A stretch of DNA of 64,000 nucleotides, taken from the NCBI GenBank assembly GCA_965237785.1, contig OZ250159.1:372001-436000 (forward strand), written 5' to 3'. The notes under the pieces are model-generated. The model did not search any database and was not told where the DNA came from. It saw only the letters and a list, made by a program, of their open reading frames with translations. This document shows positions 57,000 through 64,000 of the stretch, in pieces. The translations under genes and the position numbers were made by a program. The DNA comes from UBA6522 sp965237785 (GTDB lineage: Bacteria > Pseudomonadota > Gammaproteobacteria > Steroidobacterales > Rariloculaceae). Position 1 is the stretch's first letter; every line of letters begins with the position of its first letter.

Positions 57000-57998
57000 T
57001 CAGGTGCCAGCCGCAACGATGAGAACCAAACCCAGAATAAAGCTGATGAACATCATGCCAATTAGCCGATTGGTTCCGGGTGGTGCTTCCCTGAACTCTT
57101 TCCAGACAAACACGCCCCAGAGTGCCGCTACCATCGTCGCGCCTTGTCCGAGCCCGTATGAGATCGCCGGTCCTGCAATGCCGAATGCAATGATTGAGAA
57201 CATCATTCCGACACACCAGATCATTCCACCGGTTACACCCCACAGGTGGTCAATTCCGCTACCGCTAAAATACTGCATTGGAGATATTGGCTCACCCTGA
57301 AACGGCTTGAGCATGATGATTGTGTTCAGAACGAAATTGCTCAAGAAGATTCCGAGCGCGAAAAAAACGATGGCGGTATAGGGGCTAAGCATGCCCGGTT
57401 GCATATCCACAAAGTCAGGCGCCATCGCTGCCGCTACGAACCGATAGAAAAAGCCCATGAGAATGCCGCACAAAACGGCCAGACCGAGTCCGAGCGTTCC
57501 GCGCGAACCACCCTGGCCGGGGAGGCGCTTGTACGCCATGGCAACCAGGACAATCGCTGCGGTAACCAAGCCGACACCGGCGAAGAGCATCAGCGGATCG
57601 CCCTGCGGTTGTGCAACGTAGTTTACGACAACGCCAATAACCAGGGCGAGGCCAATTCCGACGGGAAACGCCACGGCCATTCCGGCGAGCGCGATGGCCG
57701 ACACGAGCAGGATATTGGCCAGATTGAATATGACTCCCCCAATTACTGCAGAGCCGAGACTCGTCGTAGATGCCTGGGCTAGATCTTCGAGAAAGCCGCG
57801 GCCTTCGGCACCCACGCTGCCCATCGTAAACGCAAACAATATGGCCGCAAACAATACGCCGAGCACATAGTCCCAGTAGAACAACTCGAAGCGCCATGCC
57901 TTTCCTGCCAATTTTTGCGTATTGGCCCACGATCCCCAGCAAAGCATTGTGATGACACAAAAGACGACGGCCACCGTGTAATTCTGCAATACAAACAT
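57000..57998 (-). CDS. GRP/RhaT-type sugar transporter (ten helices)
   Basis: A 332-residue protein with about ten membrane segments (TVAVVFCVITMLCWGSWANT, WDYVLGVLFAAILFAF, GGVIFNLANILLVSAIALAG, VAFPVGIGLALVIGVVVNYV, GVTGGMIWCVGMMFSIIAFG and GAAGT at the end). This is the layout of the glucose/ribose porter family. It probably imports a monosaccharide such as ribose. It lies just upstream of the ADP-ribosylglycohydrolase stop, 25 bases apart on the same strand. Confidence 0.85.
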   Translation of the reverse strand: MFVLQNYTVAVVFCVITMLCWGSWANTQKLAGKAWRFELFYWDYVLGVLFAAILFAFTMGSVGAEGRGFLEDLAQASTTSLGSAVIGGVIFNLANILLVSAIALAGMAVAFPVGIGLALVIGVVVNYVAQPQGDPLMLFAGVGLVTAAIVLVAMAYKRLPGQGGSRGTLGLGLAVLCGILMGFFYRFVAAAMAPDFVDMQPGMLSPYTAIVFFALGIFLSNFVLNTIIMLKPFQGEPISPMQYFSGSGIDHLWGVTGGMIWCVGMMFSIIAFGIAGPAISYGLGQGATMVAALWGVFVWKEFREAPPGTNRLIGMMFISFILGLVLIVAAGT

Positions 57999-58023
57999 AC
58001 GATCAATTCCCTAAATCGGACGT

Positions 58024-59616
58024 CTAGTCGGCCGTCGGTATGAACCATTGGTTTGTCGAAAGATCGACGCCGCCGCCCATTTCTTCCTGCACTACCCGAT
58101 CGACGACGAACACGCCCTTCTCGGCCATGGCCTGAAATGTATCGATGCCATCGTTAGGGAAGCCACCACGCGTCCTGTGGATGTTGAAGCGATCGGCGAA
58201 CGTCTGACCGAAGGCCCGTTCGACTCCCTCTTTGCCAATCATGAAGCCGAGCAGACCACCCCACGTCGCGGCGGGATTGTCCGAGTCCCAGCCCGCCAGG
58301 ACAGCGATCTTGACGGTTTCCTGGTAGTCGCCTTCGCCGTAGAGCAGGCTGACGATGCTCGCTGCGAAATTGATGCCTGCAGCGACGCAGCCGTCGCAGC
58401 GCACAATCATGTCGTAGATGGGGTTACTAGCCAGGTCGCTAGTGCCAGGCGCCACCTTTGTCGATGCAATGTCGTAGCCGTCGAGTTGCTCGACCTGGTA
58501 GCGAACATAGACGTCGTCCCGTGCCTGCTCCCAAGGTACGCCCGACTCGTAACGGCTCTTCACGAAATCGAACATCTTTGCCGTATAGGAGTTATCCGGC
58601 AGTCGAAGTCGGGCCGTATCCGCCATCCACTGGATCTGGTCTCTTATTGACAGGTCCTGATCGACCGATGAGGCCAGTGAGTGCATCTCCACGTAAAATT
58701 CCGCCGCCCACTCCGCGTTTTCGTAAGCCGTTACTCGGATCGGCAGATGCGCCATCTCGAGCGCGACATCGGGACGCGCCGGTGCGAACAGACCGAAAAT
58801 CTCGGTCGTAAGTTGCGCATCGATCATGTCGTAGAAGGGGTTATTAGCAGGGTCGCTGGTGGCAGGCGGCAACAAACCCTCTTCAAGCATCAGATCATGT
58901 GCCTCCTGATTCGACACCCACAGAAAGTTTTCCTTATCGCCATTGCCGTTTGTAAACGGCGAGTTCTCGTCAGAATAAATATGGGTGAGCCAACCATCGC
59001 GAATCTGTTCAGCACTGAGCACGCTAGTCCCATGTTCGAATAGCAGGTGTTGATAGATATACTCGACATCCGTATCGTCGTCGGCGCCCCAGATCTGAGC
59101 GTCACCTCTTAGCACCCAATCGATTGTGTCGAAGACCTCGCCTGCGCCTGGATCGGTGCCTATTCTGCCCATAAAATTAATCTGGTCAGGCTGTCCCCAA
59201 TCGGCCCGCGTATAAAAAGGGCCGCCATTCACCCCGTCGCCACCGATCCTGTCCATTTCAGTCACCTTGCCTGTCCAGTTGGCAATGGACTGGCCGAGCC
59301 AGAACCCATAGAGCTTGTCACGGTAGGCCTGCCGCGAAACAACCAAGTCATCCGGCGCCGGTGTATAGGAAAGGTATTGCATTGATGGATTGACCAGGTC
59401 CGTCTGAATCGCGCCATCATTGCGCTGTGAATTTTCTGAGGTTTCGGGCGCTGCCCCATTCTGTTGCTGCTGACAAGCGGACAGGGCGAGAGCGCTGACT
59501 ACGAAGGTGCAAAAGATGCCGATAGCTCCTGACCGGGTAGCGCCTCGCGTGGAGAGGGTATCCTTACGAACGAAACGGTCCGGCAGCACTCCAGGAATGT
59601 TGTTGTGCTTCTTCAT
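58024..59616 (-). CDS. ADP-ribosylglycohydrolase-family lipoprotein
   Basis: A 530-residue protein with a long N-terminal basic region and a lipoprotein signal (VSALALSACQQQQ). The ADPRH fold is seen in YGFWLGQSIANWTGKVTE, WGADDDTDVEYIYQHL with the first metal Asp cluster, and GWDSDNPAATWGGLLG with the second (a Ser/Asp/Asn metal motif). These enzymes cleave N-ribosyl bonds of ADP-ribose or related ribosides. Periplasmic lipoprotein versions beside a sugar transporter and ribokinase suggest external riboside hydrolysis and ribose import. Confidence 0.88.
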   Translation of the reverse strand: MKKHNNIPGVLPDRFVRKDTLSTRGATRSGAIGIFCTFVVSALALSACQQQQNGAAPETSENSQRNDGAIQTDLVNPSMQYLSYTPAPDDLVVSRQAYRDKLYGFWLGQSIANWTGKVTEMDRIGGDGVNGGPFYTRADWGQPDQINFMGRIGTDPGAGEVFDTIDWVLRGDAQIWGADDDTDVEYIYQHLLFEHGTSVLSAEQIRDGWLTHIYSDENSPFTNGNGDKENFLWVSNQEAHDLMLEEGLLPPATSDPANNPFYDMIDAQLTTEIFGLFAPARPDVALEMAHLPIRVTAYENAEWAAEFYVEMHSLASSVDQDLSIRDQIQWMADTARLRLPDNSYTAKMFDFVKSRYESGVPWEQARDDVYVRYQVEQLDGYDIASTKVAPGTSDLASNPIYDMIVRCDGCVAAGINFAASIVSLLYGEGDYQETVKIAVLAGWDSDNPAATWGGLLGFMIGKEGVERAFGQTFADRFNIHRTRGGFPNDGIDTFQAMAEKGVFVVDRVVQEEMGGGVDLSTNQWFIPTAD

Positions 59617-59851
59617 GTACCTGTATCCCCATGCTTTGATTTGCCCGGATTGTATGTCATGGAGCAGCTTGCTGCTCGTGAGTCATACGTGGCTAGTGAC
59701 GACCACTGAGTTAACCCGCCTTCGCTTCAATATGCACGCGACGCCTGAGGCGTGGGAGGCAAGTAGAACGTGTACGCCGTCAGCGCCTCTGGGACAGATA
59801 TAATTCTTGGTTAATGGAGTGTTTTTGTCCATCCTAACTTGAGGAGTTGAG

Positions 59852-60181
59852 ATGAAACAGAAACCGAAAGGACGGCCATTGTCGTCAGAAAAGATCATTC
59901 GTGATATCAAGCGCAAGACGCGCAGGCGGTACAGTGCGGAGGAGAAAATACGCATCGTACTGGACGGCGTGCGTGGCGAAGACAGCATTGCGCAGCTGTG
60001 CCGAGCCAACGTCGTAGAAAAGCCGAGATTGCTCTCCGACAATGGTTCAAGTTACATCTCGAACGACCTCGCTGACTGGCTCAGCGACAATGGTATGAGC
60101 CACGTTCACGGTGCACCGTATGCGACGCTTCTCACCGAGTTCAGGATTACTTGCCGACGCAGCCTTAAGGCTATGGAGTGA
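59852..60181 (+). pseudogene. IS3-family deletion chimera
   Basis: One frame fuses the N-terminus of an IS3 OrfA (RRRYSAEEKIRIVLDGVRGE, DSIAQLCR) directly to an internal OrfB stretch (LLSDNGSSYISNDLADWL, GMSHVHGAPY), skipping about 800 bases. The catalytic first Asp and Glu are lost. It ends 3 bases before the fdsD stop. Confidence 0.8.
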
Positions 60182-60184
60182 TCC

Positions 60185-60475
60185 TCAGAGCTGCGGCGGG
60201 CCGTAATAGCCGCTCTTGTCGGCCGCTTTCTCACGCAGTAGCTGCGCACCCTCGATGACGCGTAAGTCAAGACCGTCTCCGCCCGCATCAATGTGTGCGA
60301 GAAGCGCGTTACGCATGCGCGGGTCCCAGTATGTCCGCAAATGGTTGCGCAGCCCTTCGCGAGAGCGCTCGGTCGGGTAAGGCGCAAAGAAGTCGCCAAT
60401 CTGATTTGCCATCGTGATCAGGCGCTCCAGATCGATGACGTTACCCGCAGCGGCCGGTCGCTCGTCGTCGGTCAT
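60185..60475 (-). CDS. fdsD: Formate dehydrogenase delta subunit
   Basis: A 96-residue protein with the FdsD pattern: DLERLITMANQIGDFFAPYP, TERSREGLRNHLRTYWDPRM and LDLRVIEGAQLLREKA. FdsD is needed for assembly of soluble NAD-dependent formate dehydrogenases. It overlaps fdsA by four bases. fdsC is not found. Confidence 0.92.
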   Translation of the reverse strand: MTDDERPAAAGNVIDLERLITMANQIGDFFAPYPTERSREGLRNHLRTYWDPRMRNALLAHIDAGGDGLDLRVIEGAQLLREKAADKSGYYGPPQL

Positions 60476-62658
60476 GTGCAGACCTCCTCCGTCACGGCAA
60501 TCTGCTCCACCTCACGTTCTCGGTGCGCCGGGCGTTTGACGCTCGATTCTGCGTGCCTCGACTTGGGCGACCTGACCTTTTCCACTTCCACCGCTGTAAC
60601 CTTGTACTCGGGACAGTTCGTGGCCCAGTCGGAAAGGTCGCTCGTCACGGCGTTGGCATTGGATTCCGCGTGGTGGAATGTTGTATAGACCACGCCTGGA
60701 TTCACGCGTGCGGATTCCACAACTTTGAGCCGTGTCGAGCCAAAGCGGCTAGTGATCGTGACACTGTCACCAACACGCAGGCCACGCATTTGCATGTCGC
60801 CGAGCGACATTTCCAGAACGTCCTCGGAATGCCATTGCGAATTCGCGGTGCGGCGCGTCTGCGTGCCGACGTTGTACTGACTCAGGATGCGACCAGTGGT
60901 CAGGAGCAGAGGATACTGCTCGCTAACCCGCTCGCGCGTCGGAACAAACCCAGTGAGCATGAAGGTCCCCAGACCGTTAGCCCGGGGAAACTGCTCGGTG
61001 TGCAGCACCTCAGTGCCGACGGGCGCGGCCGTGTTGACCGGCCACTGCGCCGACCCAACGCGGTCGATCAGCTCGAAACTCGCGCCGCCGTACGCCGGCG
61101 TCAGGCGCGCGAGCTCGTCGAGCACCTCGCCGGCATGTGCGTATTGGACGTCGTAGCCCATCGCATTCATCAACTTCACCGTCACTTCCCAGTCCTGATA
61201 ACCTGCCAGCGGCTCGACGACTTTGCGTACGCGGCCAATTCGTCGCTCGGCACTCGTAAACGTGCCGTCTTTCTCGAGTGAAGAGCTGCCTGGCAGGAAG
61301 ACATGCGCGAATTTCGACGTTTCGTTGAGGAACAAATCATGAATGATGACGCATTCCATGTTGCGTAACGCTGCGATGATATGGTTCTGGTTCGGATCGG
61401 ACTGCACCGGGTCTTCGCCCATGATGTACATGCCCTTGAAATGTCCTGTCAGCGCAGCGTCAAACATATTCGGCAACCGCAGGCCGGGCTCACTGTCGAG
61501 TTCGACGCCCCACTCGGCTTCGAAGCTCTCGCGGGTCGCATCGTCGGTGACAAAGCGATAGCCGCTGAAGACATGCGGCCAGCTGCCGAGGCAACTGCCG
61601 CCCTGAACGTTGCCCTGGCCGCGTAGCGGGTTTACGCCGACACCTTCACGACCGTACATGCCGCAGGCGAGCCCAAGGTTGCCGAGGCACATGACGCCTG
61701 TCGACCCTTGCGAGTGCTCGGTCACGCCGAGGCCGTAATAGATAGTGCTTCGCGGTCCCGTTGAGTAGATCCTCGCGGCGCGCCGAATATCCTCGGGATC
61801 GACGCCAGCGATGGGCCCGATCTTGTCAGGTGAGTACTCTTCGCTGCCGACCAGCTCGGCCCAGTGCTCGAACTCCTGCCATTCGCAACGCGACTTGATG
61901 AATTCCGGATCGTGCCTGTTCTCGCGAACGATGACGTGGGCGATGCTATTAAGGATCGCGACGTTGGTGCCGGGCCGTAGCGCCAGGTGGACATCAGCGC
62001 GGCAGTGGGGACTGTCGACGGTCTCGGTACGGCGAGGATCGATTACGATGAGCTTCGCGCCCTGACGGATGCGGCGCTTCATCATCGAGCCGAAAACGGG
62101 ATGACCCTCGGTGGGATTTGCACCGACCACCATGATGACGTCGGCCTGGAGGATGGAATCGAAATGTTGACTCGCAGCCCCGGCACCCACAGTGGCGGAG
62201 AGCCCGAACTGGGTCGGCGAGTGACATATGCGTGCGCAGTTATCGATATTGTTGTTGCCGAGCACAGCGCGCACGAATTTCTGAGTCAGAAAGATCTCCT
62301 CGTTAGTACAGCGCGAGCTCGAGACACCACCGACTGAACTGCGGCCGTATTTCCCCTGTATGCGTTTTAGCTCTCTCGCGGCGTGATCGAATGCTTCGTC
62401 CCAGCTGACCTCTCGCCAGGGCTCCTCGATGCTGTCGCGGATCATTGGCGTCTTGATCCGATCGGGATGGCACCAGTAGTCATAGGCGAAGCGGCCCTTG
62501 ACGCAACTGTGACCATGGTTGGCCTTACCTTCCTTCCATGGCGTCATGCGTACGATTTCATTGCCGATCGTCTCCGCTTTGAAACCGCAGCCTACGCCGC
62601 AGTAGGCACAGATCGTGATGGTCTCTCTTTCAGGCTTACGTGGGTTAGGCACGTTCAT
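60472..62658 (-). CDS. fdsA: Formate dehydrogenase alpha subunit, molybdopterin catalytic part
   Basis: The 728-residue protein starts MNVPNPRKPERETITICAYC and has the 4Fe-4S motif CAYCGVGCGF, then SSRCTNEEIFLTQKFVRAV, catalytic Cys in NCARICHSPTQ (no TGA, so not selenocysteine), and MVVGANPTEGHPVFGSMMKR plus ITSRFGSTRLKV in the C-terminal MGD domain. In most relatives this is one polypeptide of about 960 residues with the iron-sulfur N-terminus; here that part is a separate overlapping gene. It oxidises formate and passes electrons to the FeS domain. Confidence 0.93.
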   Translation of the reverse strand: MNVPNPRKPERETITICAYCGVGCGFKAETIGNEIVRMTPWKEGKANHGHSCVKGRFAYDYWCHPDRIKTPMIRDSIEEPWREVSWDEAFDHAARELKRIQGKYGRSSVGGVSSSRCTNEEIFLTQKFVRAVLGNNNIDNCARICHSPTQFGLSATVGAGAASQHFDSILQADVIMVVGANPTEGHPVFGSMMKRRIRQGAKLIVIDPRRTETVDSPHCRADVHLALRPGTNVAILNSIAHVIVRENRHDPEFIKSRCEWQEFEHWAELVGSEEYSPDKIGPIAGVDPEDIRRAARIYSTGPRSTIYYGLGVTEHSQGSTGVMCLGNLGLACGMYGREGVGVNPLRGQGNVQGGSCLGSWPHVFSGYRFVTDDATRESFEAEWGVELDSEPGLRLPNMFDAALTGHFKGMYIMGEDPVQSDPNQNHIIAALRNMECVIIHDLFLNETSKFAHVFLPGSSSLEKDGTFTSAERRIGRVRKVVEPLAGYQDWEVTVKLMNAMGYDVQYAHAGEVLDELARLTPAYGGASFELIDRVGSAQWPVNTAAPVGTEVLHTEQFPRANGLGTFMLTGFVPTRERVSEQYPLLLTTGRILSQYNVGTQTRRTANSQWHSEDVLEMSLGDMQMRGLRVGDSVTITSRFGSTRLKVVESARVNPGVVYTTFHHAESNANAVTSDLSDWATNCPEYKVTAVEVEKVRSPKSRHAESSVKRPAHREREVEQIAVTEEVCT

Positions 62659-63361
62659 ACCCTCCTGGGAACAGGCTCTTCTCTACCAGCGCATGGCTCG
62701 GACACGCCTGAACACAGGCACCGCAGCTCACGCACTCGGATTCCATAAAAGGTTCGTCCTGACCCGCCGCAACTTTGGATTCGAAGCCACGACCCTGGAT
62801 CGTCAAAGCAAATGTTCCCTGCACTTCCGCGCAGGCTCTGACACAGCGGCTGCAGACAATGCACTTCGCCGGGTCAAACAAGAAATAGGGGTTCGAGTCG
62901 TCGACGGGCAGATCGAAGTGATTCCGTCCCTTGCCGTAGCGGTGGTCGTTGATGCCGATTTCCTCAATCGTGCGATGGAACTCGCTCCAACCGTCGGGAA
63001 TCTCGGACTCGGGAAAGTCTGACAGATAGAGTTCCATAACACCCTTGCGCAGCTCCGCAAGACGGTCGGACTGGGTCCGTACGTCCATCCCGGGCGCGAC
63101 GAGCGTCGTGCAACTCGCGGGGTAGCCGCGCTGCCCCTCGATCTCGACGAGGCAAACACGGCAGCTGCCAAAAGCCTCGAGCATGTCGGTAGCGCAAAGC
63201 TTGGGCACGGCGCGGTCCGCCTCCGCCGCTGCGAGCATGACTGAGCTACCCTCGGGCACCGTCACCTCCACCCCGTCCACGGTCAAAGTGACCGGTTCAC
63301 CGTCACGCGGCGGCGTGCCGTAGTCTATGCCATCGCGCAGGCCCCTGACTTCATTCCACAT
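62645..63361 (-). CDS. fdsA: Formate dehydrogenase alpha subunit, iron-sulfur N-terminal part
   Basis: From ATG 63361 (GGAGGAATTAC upstream) a 238-residue protein with a 2Fe-2S domain (GSSVMLAAAEADRAVPKLC, GSCRVCLVEIEG) and two 4Fe-4S sets (CIVCSRCVRAC and CVSCGACVQACPSHAL). It is the front third of FdsA/NuoG-like proteins. It overlaps the catalytic part by 14 bases in another frame, with AGGAGGG just before the second ATG, so it is either a natural split or a frameshift. Confidence 0.9.
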   Translation of the reverse strand: MWNEVRGLRDGIDYGTPPRDGEPVTLTVDGVEVTVPEGSSVMLAAAEADRAVPKLCATDMLEAFGSCRVCLVEIEGQRGYPASCTTLVAPGMDVRTQSDRLAELRKGVMELYLSDFPESEIPDGWSEFHRTIEEIGINDHRYGKGRNHFDLPVDDSNPYFLFDPAKCIVCSRCVRACAEVQGTFALTIQGRGFESKVAAGQDEPFMESECVSCGACVQACPSHALVEKSLFPGGYERA

Positions 63362-63542
63362 GTAATTCCTCCGTGTCCCTTGAGGCCAAAGTCCGCTTGA
63401 AAAGCAGCAAGGCGGAAAGCACTCGAAGCGGCGCCACGCCGCCCACCTCGCAGACGCTTGCATGCTCCATAGCGCCGCGGCGCAAGGCCACCAACTGCCG
63501 ATAATTGTCCGCGAACTTCTCGCCGGGCACAATACCAAAGCT
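63351..63542 (-). pseudogene. Probable FdsB (diaphorase subunit) C-terminal remnant
   Basis: A minus-strand frame ending at TGA 63353-63351, overlapping the fdsA start, reads PGEKFADNYRQLVALRRGAM, then HASVCEVGGVAPLRVLSALL. This fits the end of FdsB/NuoF proteins, where ASLCGLGxxAPxPVLSxL carries the last FeS Cys. An in-frame TAG at 63545-63543 and the sulfatase further left show that the flavin and NADH-binding parts are gone. In the usual order fdsG-fdsB-fdsA this is exactly where FdsB should end. Confidence 0.5.
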
Positions 63543-63767
63543 CTAGATAATTTTTCGGACCCACTACGATATAGACAAAGCCCAACAGCCACGGCGCGCA
63601 GCCTAAGAGCCCCGATAGGGGCAAGCGGTTCCGCGTCGCCCGGCCTCAGCACGTGTGGTACCGGGAAACGGACGCGCGTTATTTCAAATCAACTGAACTC
63701 GCGTTTATCGTCGCGTTCGGGCGTACCCCTTTCGAGTCCGGTCTTGCCAAGACCTCAGACGTCTCCT

Positions 63768-64000
63768 TTATTCAACACCCGCTTCAGTGTCCACTTCCTG
63801 TTCCCACTCCTCAAGCAAGCGCCTCAACTCGCGCGCCACGTCTGGCCGATCCGAGATAAGAGTCTCGCGTTCGCTGATGTCGGTTTCCAAATCGAAGAGC
63901 AACTTCAGTTCCCCATCGAGCAAAAGTTTCATGTTGCCGGAACGCACAGCTCGCTGTGATCGTTCGTCGATCACACGCCAGAATAACTTTCGTTCCACTT
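63768..64000 (-). CDS. C-terminal end of a sulfatase (partial)
   Basis: The frame is open to the right window edge and ends at 63768. It reads RKLFWRVIDERSQRAVRSGN, MKLLLDGELKLLFDLETDIS and SDRPDVARELRRLLEEWEQE, the characteristic tail of type I sulfatases, with an AVRSGNxKLL strand and a final helix. The formylglycine site lies outside the window. Confidence 0.8.
   Translation of the reverse strand, partial: VERKLFWRVIDERSQRAVRSGNMKLLLDGELKLLFDLETDISERETLISDRPDVARELRRLLEEWEQEVDTEAGVE

Noticed and set aside
1..64000. CRISPR array or prophage
   Set aside because: No evenly spaced repeats, Cas genes, or phage structural genes were seen.

Overview
This window looks like a chromosomal piece of a Gram-negative bacterium, most likely a marine gammaproteobacterium and plausibly host-associated. 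Supporting this are a TonB-dependent receptor, many lipoprotein or Sec signal peptides, two sulfatases, a soluble-type (Fds) formate dehydrogenase, and four copies of the small exported DUF6152 family. The taxonomic call is inference; no rRNA is present. The only RNA gene is one tRNA-Pro(CGG).

The strongest overall impression is a genome in early decay. Several genes are whole except for one clean in-frame stop codon at a position the family conserves: a HisD/HpsN-like dehydrogenase (TAA and TGA), an acyl-CoA ligase (TGA), LivH (TAG) and a small secreted protein (TAG right after the signal peptide). Others carry frameshifts, internal in-frame deletions or lost ends. Insertion sequences are abundant, and one IS5-type element is split by two later insertions whose target duplications are still perfect.

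Layout. 0-6 kb: end of a TPP enzyme, the broken HisD-like gene, a sodium:solute symporter and a dimethylformamidase-type large subunit. 6-10.3 kb: nested IS5/IS256/IS3 elements. 10.6-16 kb: TonB receptor, a broken phosphodiesterase-type lipoprotein and an alkaline phosphatase lipoprotein, suggesting organic phosphorus use. 16.2-17.5 kb: an IS481-like element and tRNA-Pro. 17.8-31 kb: DUF6152 genes, a Liv-type ABC transporter operon with an acyl-CoA ligase, an amidohydrolase, two small membrane proteins, a metallo-beta-lactamase-fold hydrolase and a truncated MFS carrier. 31-36.4 kb: AhpD-like, OsmC remnant, DUF1801, a HicB-like remnant, TauD/TfdA dioxygenase, a DUF2272 protein and a citrate-lyase-like aldolase. 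36.4-48.4 kb: an accessory zone with three toxin-antitoxin modules, four IS91-type transposase remnants (three sharing an identical end), an IS110 remnant, a gluzincin-type lipoprotein and many gene fragments. 48.7-54.3 kb: PQQ-type sugar dehydrogenase, MBL hydrolase, a fourth and broken DUF6152 gene, and a BI-1 family membrane protein. 54.5-59.6 kb: ribokinase, sulfatase, GRP-type sugar transporter and a lipoprotein ADP-ribosylglycohydrolase, which together read as a riboside salvage locus. 59.8-64 kb: an IS3 deletion chimera, formate dehydrogenase genes with a remnant of the diaphorase subunit, and the end of another sulfatase.
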